Shown: positions 17,170 to 25,060 of the stretch, piece after piece | How positions within the stretch are numbered: the first letter of the stretch is position 1 | How the letters are laid out: every line of letters begins with the position of its first letter | Made by a program: the position numbers and the translations under genes | Assembly (NCBI GenBank): GCA_965204695.1 | Contig: OZ242007.1 | Span: 806,001-870,000 of the forward strand | From: JAHEKD01 sp965204695 | Lineage (GTDB): Bacteria; Pseudomonadota; Gammaproteobacteria; Arenicellales; JAHEKD01 | Direction: 5' to 3' | DNA: 64,000 bases | The notes under the pieces: model-generated | What the model was told of the DNA's origin: nothing | What the model saw: the letters and a program-made list of their open reading frames with translations, nothing else | Database searches by the model: none

Positions 17170-18074
17170 TATTCTTCAAGATAGCCCAGGGTTCGCAGTG
17201 TTAAATCACTTTCAGCCCAACCTTCTTTAACTTTAACCCAAAGTTGAAGATAAACTTTTTTGCCGAAACATTGCTCCATTTGCTGGCGTGCACGAGTGCC
17301 GATCTTTTTTAAGCGTTCGCCATTTTTACCAAGGAATATAGGTTTTTGTGAATCTTTATCAATCCAGATCAAAACGGAAATTCGATCTAATTTTTCGGTT
17401 TGCTCAAATTCTTCAACTTGAACGGCACTGGTGTAGGGCAATTCTTCACCCAATTGCTGAAAAATCTGCTCACGCACCAGTTCACTCGCCATGAAGCGAA
17501 AGGTGCGATCCGTGACCATGTCTTTGGGGAAATCAGCCTGTCCTTGAGGAAGATAGTCAGCGATTAATTTCAAAACCGTGTCAACGCCGTCACCTGTTTG
17601 AGCCGATATAGGAATTATTTCGTCAAAACTATATTTTTGATTACTTTGTTGTATTAAAGGTAACAATTTAGTTTTATCTTTTAAAACATCTATTTTATTA
17701 ATCAATAACAACGTTTGGGAATGATTTTGCTTAATCAACTTTAAAACTTTTTCATCATCCTGGTGCCAGCCTCGAGCATCTATTAGCATTAGATTTATAT
17801 CCACTGTTTCTAAACTACTGCTAGCGGCTCGGTTAAAAACCCGATTCATATAACTCGATTCACTTTTATGAATACCAGGTGTATCAACCAGGACTAATTG
17901 ATAGTCATCCCGGGTTAAAACACCCAAAATACGATGACGTGTCGTTTGCGGACGCCTGGAAATAATTGAAACTTTTTGACCGACAATCCTATTCAGCAAG
18001 GTGGATTTACCAATATTCGGCCGCCCTATTAAGGCTGCCCAACCACAACGATATTGTTGTCTTAACTCAGTCAT
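17169..18074 (-). CDS. era: GTPase Era
   Basis: GTPase for 16S rRNA maturation and 30S assembly. 301 residues, as in E. coli. The P-loop GRPNIGKS is at residues 17-24, DTPG (G3) and NKID (G4) follow, and the C-terminal KH domain contains GKNGERLKKIG. It overlaps rnc by eight bases and recO by one, the standard rnc-era-recO cluster. Confidence 0.97.
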   Translation of the reverse strand: MTELRQQYRCGWAALIGRPNIGKSTLLNRIVGQKVSIISRRPQTTRHRILGVLTRDDYQLVLVDTPGIHKSESSYMNRVFNRAASSSLETVDINLMLIDARGWHQDDEKVLKLIKQNHSQTLLLINKIDVLKDKTKLLPLIQQSNQKYSFDEIIPISAQTGDGVDTVLKLIADYLPQGQADFPKDMVTDRTFRFMASELVREQIFQQLGEELPYTSAVQVEEFEQTEKLDRISVLIWIDKDSQKPIFLGKNGERLKKIGTRARQQMEQCFGKKVYLQLWVKVKEGWAESDLTLRTLGYLEE

Positions 18075-18765
18075 TTTTCTTTGCTTGAGCCACTAAGTAG
18101 TCAAGTGCTTTTTGGGCGGCTTTTTGTTCCGCTTTACGTCGGCTACTGCCTTTACCCTTGAATATTTTGTCTGCATCCACAACCCGGCACTCGACTTCAA
18201 ACGTTTGCTTGTGATCTTTACCGCTAATATTGAATACCGAATATTCAGGTACATCACTACCTCTTTTTTGCAACCACTCTTGTAAACTACTTTTGGCATC
18301 TTTTAGCTGCACACTTAGATCAAGTGAATTCAGTGTCTGGGAGAAAGTATCTTCGACAAACTTTCTTGCTGCTTGATCTCCTCCATCAAGATAGATGGCT
18401 GCAATGATCGCCTCCAGCACATCTGCTAAAGTTGAATCACGATTATGGCCTCCGGATTTTCCTTCGCCGGCGCCCAAGATTAAAAAATCATTTAGTTCAA
18501 ACTCTCGTGCGATAGCCGCTAAGGATCTCTGTCTAACTACGTTGGCCCGTAATCGGGTCAAAATACCTTCAGGTTGATCTGGAAATTTATGGTACAAGTG
18601 ATCACTAACCACAAAACCTAAAAAACTATCGCCCAAAAACTCCAATCTTTCGTAATTAGATTTGGATTTACTGCGATGGGTTAATGCCAATGTAAGCCAG
18701 GCAAGATTGTTGAATTGGTAATTGAGCTTACGCTGTAATTTTTCAAGATCAGGTTTAACAGACAT
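18067..18765 (-). CDS. rnc: Ribonuclease III
   Basis: Double-strand-specific endoribonuclease for rRNA processing and mRNA decay. 232 residues: the N-terminal nuclease domain carries the signature ERLEFLGDSFLG (39-50) with the metal-binding acidic residues, and the C-terminal dsRNA-binding domain ends with GSSRRKAEQKAAQKAL. It starts six bases after lepB and overlaps era. Confidence 0.97.
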   Translation of the reverse strand: MSVKPDLEKLQRKLNYQFNNLAWLTLALTHRSKSKSNYERLEFLGDSFLGFVVSDHLYHKFPDQPEGILTRLRANVVRQRSLAAIAREFELNDFLILGAGEGKSGGHNRDSTLADVLEAIIAAIYLDGGDQAARKFVEDTFSQTLNSLDLSVQLKDAKSSLQEWLQKRGSDVPEYSVFNISGKDHKQTFEVECRVVDADKIFKGKGSSRRKAEQKAAQKALDYLVAQAKKND

Positions 18766-18771
18766 GGAGAA

Positions 18772-19506
18772 TCAGATAATAGAATCGCCGATTCGGCCCC
18801 AATTAATATTCCCCTTGTTCCAGTTAAACCAGATAAAAAATGCTTTACCGACTAAAAGCTGATCATCAACAAAGCCCCAATAGCGACTATCGTTACTGTG
18901 ATCACGATTGTCACCCATGACGAAGTATTGACCTTCCGGTACTGTAAATTTAAGCGCACCTCGATGCCCACCTTCGTCCCACAAGATTTTATGATCTACC
19001 CCACCTAAACGTTCAGTTAACATTTCAGCAAGCAATCCCGGCTCACCTGCTTCTAGACCGCTAAATTCACCAATCTTTTCAATATTTACGGGTTCACCGT
19101 TAATAATTAAGCGTTTATTGCTATATTCAATTTGATCACCTGGTAGCCCCACCAAGCGTTTGATAAAGTTTATCGACTCATCACGTGGATATCGAAATAC
19201 CACCACATCACCACGCTCGGGATCAGATAGAGGAACAACTTTCGTATTTGCCACCGGCAGGCGAATACCGTAGCTGAATTTATTGACCAAAATAAAATCA
19301 CCAATATGCAAAGTCGGCAACATTGACCCTGATGGAATTCGAAATGGCTCAGCGACGAACGATCTTAAAACAAATACAGCTAGTAATACCGGGAAAAATG
19401 ATCCCAGCCATTCATTCATCCATTTGGGAACCTCGGCAATTTTATTCCAGATATAAATCGCACCGGTAATCACTACAGCCGAAAACAAAATCAGCGGAAA
19501 ATTCAT
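18772..19506 (-). CDS. lepB: Signal peptidase I
   Basis: Inner-membrane serine protease that removes signal peptides from exported proteins. 244 residues. Two hydrophobic segments precede the catalytic domain (about 3-20 and 36-52). The Ser/Lys dyad is visible: Ser61 in PSGSMLPTL and Lys116 in FIKRLVGLPGD; the GDNRDHSNDSRYWG box is also intact. It overlaps lepA by one base and has a strong GGAGGAG ribosome site inside the lepA end. It is shorter than the E. coli enzyme (324) owing to smaller insertions. Confidence 0.96.
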   Translation of the reverse strand: MNFPLILFSAVVITGAIYIWNKIAEVPKWMNEWLGSFFPVLLAVFVLRSFVAEPFRIPSGSMLPTLHIGDFILVNKFSYGIRLPVANTKVVPLSDPERGDVVVFRYPRDESINFIKRLVGLPGDQIEYSNKRLIINGEPVNIEKIGEFSGLEAGEPGLLAEMLTERLGGVDHKILWDEGGHRGALKFTVPEGQYFVMGDNRDHSNDSRYWGFVDDQLLVGKAFFIWFNWNKGNINWGRIGDSII

Positions 19507-21317
19507 TACGAATCTCCTCCGACTCTTAGCACGGCTAAAAAAGCCTCCTGGGGTATTTCAACTGAACCAACTTGTTTCATGCGTTTTTTGCCTTCTTTCT
19601 GCTTTTCCAATAACTTGCGCTTACGGGTAATATCACCACCATAACATTTTGCTGTCACGTTTTTCCTTAAGGCCTTAACTGTTTCACGCGCAATTATGCG
19701 CGATCCAATAGCCGCTTGTATAGCCACATCGAACATTTGTCTGGGTATTAATTCGCGCATTTTTTTCACTAATTCACGTGCCTTGTATTGGCTTTGAGAT
19801 CGGTGTGCCAAGATCGAGAGCGGATCGACTCGTTCACCATTGATCATAACGTCGACTCTGACCATGTCAGCAGGCCGGTAATCCAATAGATCATAATCCA
19901 ACGAAGCATAACCGCGGCTGACTGACTTAAGCTGATCAAAGAAATCCAGAACCACCTCACTCATGGGAATTTCAAAATCCATGGAGACCTGGCGACCATG
20001 ATAATTCATATTTTTTTTAATCCCGCGGCGCTCCATGCAAAGCGACATCACCGCTCCAATATAATCTTGTGGCGACAGAATATGAGCTTCGATATATGGC
20101 TCACGAATCTCAGCAATATAATTCTGATCCGGTAATTGTGACGGATTATCAATTGAAATAGTTTTGCCATCGGTTTGTATGACTTCGTAAACTACAGTTG
20201 GGGCAGTAGTAATCAAATCTATGCCATATTCACGCTCAAGCCGCTCCTGGATGATCTCCATGTGTAACATGCCCAAAAAACCACATCGAAAGCCGAATCC
20301 CAGAGCTTGTGAGGATTCAGGTTCGTATTGTAATGAAGCATCATTCAAACTTAACTTTGCCAATGCATCACGAAAATCCTCAAAATCAGCGCTGTTGACA
20401 GGATAAAGACCTGCAAACACAGGAGGTTTGACTTCTTTAAAGCCTGCTAATGCTTGATCGGTGGGATGATGGGCATTAGTTATTGTGTCGCCAACGCGAG
20501 CGCTTCGTACGTCTTTGATGCTGGCAATTACATAGCCAACATCTCCTGCACTAAGCACTTCAGACTTGGTTTTTTTGGGGGTAAAAACGCCAACCTCATC
20601 AACTAAAAATTCAAGGCCATTAGACATCATTTTAATGCGGTGTTTAGCACTCAATTGACCCTCAACGACTTTGACCAAAGTTACCACGCCCAAATAATTA
20701 TCAAACCACGAGTCCATAATCATGGCTTTAAGCGGTTTTTCCCTATCGCCAATCGGTGCCGGAACTTTTTTAACCAGTTCTTCCAGCACCTGCTCGACTC
20801 CCTGACCACTCTTTGCCGACACCAACAATGCCTCGCTGCAATCAATCCCAACAACTTCCTCAATTTCCTGCTTCACTCTTTCCGGTTCAGCAGCAGGCAA
20901 ATCGATTTTATTGAGGACCGGCACCACCTCAAGGCCTAAATCAACAGCGGTATAGCAATTAGCCACAGTTTGAGCTTCCACCCCCTGAGCTGCATCAACG
21001 ACTAATAAAGCCCCTTCACAGGCCGATAATGATCGCGAGACTTCATAAGTGAAATCCACATGACCAGGCGTATCAATTAAATTTAGTTGATACGTCTGCC
21101 CGTCAGATAATTGAAAATGCAAATTGACGCTCTGAGCCTTGATGGTAATACCTCGCTCACGTTCAATATCCATCGAGTCCAAGACCTGTTCTGACATCTC
21201 TCGATCTGACAGACCACCACAAATCTGAATAAAGCGATCCGCCAGGGTTGATTTACCATGGTCGATATGCGCAATAATGGCGAAATTGCGAATTTTTGCT
21301 TGCTCTGAAGCAGGCAT
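19506..21317 (-). CDS. lepA: Elongation factor 4 (LepA)
   Basis: Ribosome-associated translational GTPase. 603 residues. The GTPase motifs are AHIDHGKSTL (G1), DTPGHVDF (G3) and NKIDLP (G4); the LepA-specific C-terminal domain ends with AKCYGGDITRKRKLLEKQ. It heads the lepA-lepB-rnc-era-recO run, 80 bases downstream of comEC, without an obvious terminator between them. Confidence 0.97.
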   Translation of the reverse strand: MPASEQAKIRNFAIIAHIDHGKSTLADRFIQICGGLSDREMSEQVLDSMDIERERGITIKAQSVNLHFQLSDGQTYQLNLIDTPGHVDFTYEVSRSLSACEGALLVVDAAQGVEAQTVANCYTAVDLGLEVVPVLNKIDLPAAEPERVKQEIEEVVGIDCSEALLVSAKSGQGVEQVLEELVKKVPAPIGDREKPLKAMIMDSWFDNYLGVVTLVKVVEGQLSAKHRIKMMSNGLEFLVDEVGVFTPKKTKSEVLSAGDVGYVIASIKDVRSARVGDTITNAHHPTDQALAGFKEVKPPVFAGLYPVNSADFEDFRDALAKLSLNDASLQYEPESSQALGFGFRCGFLGMLHMEIIQERLEREYGIDLITTAPTVVYEVIQTDGKTISIDNPSQLPDQNYIAEIREPYIEAHILSPQDYIGAVMSLCMERRGIKKNMNYHGRQVSMDFEIPMSEVVLDFFDQLKSVSRGYASLDYDLLDYRPADMVRVDVMINGERVDPLSILAHRSQSQYKARELVKKMRELIPRQMFDVAIQAAIGSRIIARETVKALRKNVTAKCYGGDITRKRKLLEKQKEGKKRMKQVGSVEIPQEAFLAVLRVGGDS

Positions 21318-21397
21318 GTTAAAACCAATATTAGTCCGAATTTAAAAGCCGCTTATTGTAGCCGTTTTCTTTTACAGTCGTAATATTATGCACAGAC

Positions 21398-23734
21398 TTA
21401 ATTAATGATATTTGCGCATTGATTGCGCCAAAACGGCTGTTTATTTTTACGTAATGAAGTTGGATGAATCCCCGAAGCGCGGAACTCAATCGTAACTTGA
21501 CCGTGGCAGGCTGTATTTAATACTGAAATGCCTTTCCGCCGGTAGCGATCAACAATCTTCCGAGTTGGATGACCATAACGATTCAAATATCCGGCGCTAA
21601 ATATGGCTAGGTCTGGGTTAACCGCTTGCAAAAATGAATGGGTCGAGGAAGTCTGACTGCCGTGATGTGGTGCAATCAGCACTTGCGTTGCAAGTTCATC
21701 ACTGTAATCAACTAATAAACTTCGTTCAGCCTCTTTCTCTATGTCTCCAGGTAATAAGGCTGAACCATATCGGCTTGAAATTTTTAATACACATGAACGA
21801 TTGTTTGCTCCACTAACCTGCTGTTGGGTCAGGAACATAAAATTCACATTGTTCCAGCTCCACTTATACCCTGACTGACAGAATCTGAAATTATGATTTA
21901 AATCTGGCTCACTGATAAAAGTTTGTGCCGGCTTCAAATCGGAACGGTTCAAGGCAAAAAGGCCGCCAGCATGATCAGCATCTCCATGGCTGATCACCAC
22001 CGCATCAAGTTTAGTGACCCCGTGTGCTTTTAAAACCGGATAAATCACACTTTGAAAATAACTAAAACCATCGGCACTCCCAAAACCGGTATCGATCAAT
22101 AAATTTTTATCGCTAGTTTGGATCCAAATAGCCAGACCTTGTCCAACATCAAATACTTCCAATTTAAATTCACCCCAGTACAAATTCTGTTTTGGGTTAA
22201 TGGCTAACGGCAAAATCAAAAAACCTAAAAGCCACTTGCCTGACCAGAATCGGTAATATCGCCACAAAATGATGCCAATAAAAGCTAGAGCAATACTTAT
22301 TTGCTGATATAGCTGAGGCATCATCCATGACCAATTCAGTTCTACCAAACCGTTCAGCCATTGATATAAGTAACTTAGCCATAGATCTGCCAGATCAAAG
22401 CACAATATTGAGAAGTTCGTCCAACCCAAAGTCAGCATCACCAGGCCAAATAAAATCGCCGGTAAAACAAGAAATGAAACTAACGGAATTGCGATCACAT
22501 TTGCCAGGGGAGAAATCAAGGATAATTCACCAAAAAACAACAGGCTCAAAGGTAGCATGGCAATCGATAAAATTATTTGCAAGGCTAATACCAGAGTGAT
22601 TTTTCGCACTAGTAATGAATTTAGACCAATCGATGTAATAGTTGGCTTCACTTCAACATGGATAAACTGCAACAAAATCAACCCTACCGCTGCAAAAGAA
22701 AACCAAAAACCGACTGATAACACTGAACTTGGCCAGATGATTAACATCGCAATCAGGGCAAGGCTATAACATCGACTAAAACTTGTTTTTTCACCGAAAA
22801 GTAATAATCCCACCGTAATTGCCAACATTAGCCAGGCGCGCTGACCTGATAAGGGCAAACCAGTTAATAACAGATAAATGCCCGAAATCATTAGACCCGC
22901 GATCCAACCTGTTTTTTGGGCAGGCAAGACCAAACAAAACCTTGGCATAAGGCGCCAAATCAAAGCGAAACTCAACGATGCGAACAAAAACACAAGACCA
23001 ATGTGCAAACCAGATATAGCTAGCAAATGGCTAGTTCCGGTACGTCGTAAAGTCGACCACTGCTCTTCAGTCATTAAATTTCGGTCACCCAAGGCAAGTG
23101 AAATAACTAATGAGCTAACGGGGCTATTAGCGGAAAACCTATGCAGATCACCAATCAATTTATCTCTGAACTGTAAATAACGATTATCTAGAGACTGACC
23201 CGGAGATAAATTATTGATTTGTTTAAGTATTCCGGCAGCTTTAATATTCTGCACATAAGCCCAGGCCTCATAATCAAAACCATACTGATTCAATCGACCG
23301 TGTACCGGCTTTAAGCTAACAATAAATTCACCGCACCATCCTGGCCTAATATTTGAATCAATAGGCTGGTAATTGCCCAAGCTAATCTTTCCCTTGAATT
23401 CAGTAATCTGGTTGTTTAAATAAATTTGTTCAGCTTGAAAAAGTAGCCGCTGATAGTGTGAAGAATGGGTTTTGATGTTCAACAAACAACCCGAAGCTAT
23501 CAAAGGCTTTTTGACCAATGACTGAGGTAAATTCTGACTAAAAGAATAATTAGCAAACAGTCCAGCCCAACAATAACCAAACACAAATACAGCAACTAAT
23601 CTTGTGTTGAACTTTTTGAATAGCCAAAGCGCTGATGCAATGATTATTAAAGCCAAAAGAATTGGAATTGATGGAAGAAAAAAACCACGAAACAGACTCA
23701 ACATCCCTGCAAGCAGCATCAACGAATGATACAC
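21398..23734 (-). CDS. comEC: DNA internalization competence protein ComEC/Rec2
   Basis: Inner-membrane channel for single-stranded DNA uptake in natural transformation. 778 residues: N-terminal membrane helices and an OB-like segment, the central polytopic competence domain (LLAISGLHIGLVF, LTGLPLSGQRAW), and a C-terminal metallo-beta-lactamase fold with LLIDTGFG, HGDADHAGG and APHHGSQTSS. The start is GTG at 23734, supported by GGAGG seven bases upstream; ATG 23719 is an alternative. With the ComEA-like protein at 3252 this suggests some competence capacity. Confidence 0.93.
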   Translation of the reverse strand: MYHSLMLLAGMLSLFRGFFLPSIPILLALIIIASALWLFKKFNTRLVAVFVFGYCWAGLFANYSFSQNLPQSLVKKPLIASGCLLNIKTHSSHYQRLLFQAEQIYLNNQITEFKGKISLGNYQPIDSNIRPGWCGEFIVSLKPVHGRLNQYGFDYEAWAYVQNIKAAGILKQINNLSPGQSLDNRYLQFRDKLIGDLHRFSANSPVSSLVISLALGDRNLMTEEQWSTLRRTGTSHLLAISGLHIGLVFLFASLSFALIWRLMPRFCLVLPAQKTGWIAGLMISGIYLLLTGLPLSGQRAWLMLAITVGLLLFGEKTSFSRCYSLALIAMLIIWPSSVLSVGFWFSFAAVGLILLQFIHVEVKPTITSIGLNSLLVRKITLVLALQIILSIAMLPLSLLFFGELSLISPLANVIAIPLVSFLVLPAILFGLVMLTLGWTNFSILCFDLADLWLSYLYQWLNGLVELNWSWMMPQLYQQISIALAFIGIILWRYYRFWSGKWLLGFLILPLAINPKQNLYWGEFKLEVFDVGQGLAIWIQTSDKNLLIDTGFGSADGFSYFQSVIYPVLKAHGVTKLDAVVISHGDADHAGGLFALNRSDLKPAQTFISEPDLNHNFRFCQSGYKWSWNNVNFMFLTQQQVSGANNRSCVLKISSRYGSALLPGDIEKEAERSLLVDYSDELATQVLIAPHHGSQTSSTHSFLQAVNPDLAIFSAGYLNRYGHPTRKIVDRYRRKGISVLNTACHGQVTIEFRASGIHPTSLRKNKQPFWRNQCANIIN

Positions 23735-23800
23735 TGTAAGCCTCCATGCTAACGTTTACGGGAAAAGTATAGCTTAAAAATTAATTCATGCTGAGTCAAA

Positions 23801-24325
23801 ATGCCAAGAAAACTAATTAAACGCTTTTTGCCTGAACAAAGCGTTCTCAGAGAACAAAAAATCTTTCAGCTTTGTGAGCATTGGCTAGGTGATCCGGCAT
23901 TATGGCAACTTTCCCGCAACTCATTTGCCACTGGTGTGGCAATCGGGTTATTTTGTGCTTACCTGCCCATGCCCCTGGAAACACTGGTCGCGATTTTGAT
24001 GGCTGTGGTTTTTAGAGGTAATTTACTTATCGCTGCTGCCCTGGTCTGGGTGTCCAACCCTCTAACCTGGCCATTTATGTTTGGCACTGCTTATGTTTTG
24101 GGCGCCGAGATTTGCTCGGGGTTTGATTTTTACCAGTATGATTTTTTCAACGCTTTTCCTGTTGCCAAACGCTATATTGAGTTATGGGTCGGCTGTTTGA
24201 TTATCGGCCCTATACTCGCTACGATTGGCTATTTTGCTACTTTAGGATTATGGCGTTTACACGTCGTTACACGCTGGCGTGAACGCAAACGTTTTAGGTT
24301 AAAAAAATCGAAACCCGCTAACTAG
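23801..24325 (+). CDS. DUF2062 domain membrane protein
   Basis: 174-residue protein of the DUF2062 family (function unknown, widespread in proteobacteria). Typical features are the N-terminal GDPALWQLSRNSFATGVAIGLF block, a hydrophobic stretch of two or three helices (about 45-95), and a third near the C-terminus (about 128-150) followed by a basic tail. It is divergent from comEC, and its TAG shares the CTAG at 24322-24325 with the stop of the converging lipoprotein gene. Confidence 0.85.
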   Translation: MPRKLIKRFLPEQSVLREQKIFQLCEHWLGDPALWQLSRNSFATGVAIGLFCAYLPMPLETLVAILMAVVFRGNLLIAAALVWVSNPLTWPFMFGTAYVLGAEICSGFDFYQYDFFNAFPVAKRYIELWVGCLIIGPILATIGYFATLGLWRLHVVTRWRERKRFRLKKSKPAN

Positions 24326-24963
24326 ACCTGCTCAAGTGATGCAATAAATTCATTGGCTTCATTGATCGAAGATTCCATTTCTCTGATCAAGCGTTCAACA
24401 TCATCTGAAATTGATTGATATTCAGATTGCAGTGCCGCAACTGCTCTGGCATTAAGATTATGCTTGAGAAATAAAACCTGATCTTCAAACACTTCCAGAA
24501 CAGGTGGCATTTTACTCTCGGCCTGGCGCATGGCACTGATTAAATCCTTATATTGAGACTTAGTTCGCTTAAGCTGGGCTGAACTTTGATTACGCAAACT
24601 TTGACTTTGATAGCTGTCTAGTTCTTCCTCCCACTCCTCAAATAAATCCTCAGAAACTTTTTCAACTGAATCAATGCGCTTGCTCACGTCTTTAGCACTG
24701 GCAACACTTGATTCATATTCCGCGCTTAATTTATCGTAAGTATCCTTCAAATCACCACCATCATAATTGACCATCGAACCAAATTGTTCCAAAGCATCTT
24801 TAAACTGCTCCTTGGCCTGCTCTTGTGAATCCCGGGCTTCTCCAATTCGATCAACCAGGATGTCACGTTTATGAATACCGAATTTCTCCAGGCCTGAATA
24901 ATAAGCGGTCGAACAACCGGCGAATCCGATAATCAAAACTAGCGGCCAAAGTAATTTTTTCAT
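24322..24963 (-). CDS. DUF2959 family lipoprotein
   Basis: 213-residue predicted lipoprotein with start at ATG 24963 (MKKLLWPLVL); a longer frame upstream is unlikely because the signal peptide begins here. The lipobox FAGC places the modified cysteine at residue 17. The rest is highly charged and predicted helical or coiled coil, with conserved-looking YYSGLEKFGIHKRDILVDR after the signal. This matches the DUF2959 family, whose function is not known to me. It converges on the DUF2062 gene with overlapping stops. Confidence 0.8.
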   Translation of the reverse strand: MKKLLWPLVLIIGFAGCSTAYYSGLEKFGIHKRDILVDRIGEARDSQEQAKEQFKDALEQFGSMVNYDGGDLKDTYDKLSAEYESSVASAKDVSKRIDSVEKVSEDLFEEWEEELDSYQSQSLRNQSSAQLKRTKSQYKDLISAMRQAESKMPPVLEVFEDQVLFLKHNLNARAVAALQSEYQSISDDVERLIREMESSINEANEFIASLEQV

Positions 24964-25060
24964 TGTGTTTTCCAATTCTTTATGGGTTGAAAACGCGTAA
25001 TGATATATCAAAATTTGCTTGTTAGCATATAATCTGCTTTTGGTATTAATGATTGAAAAA

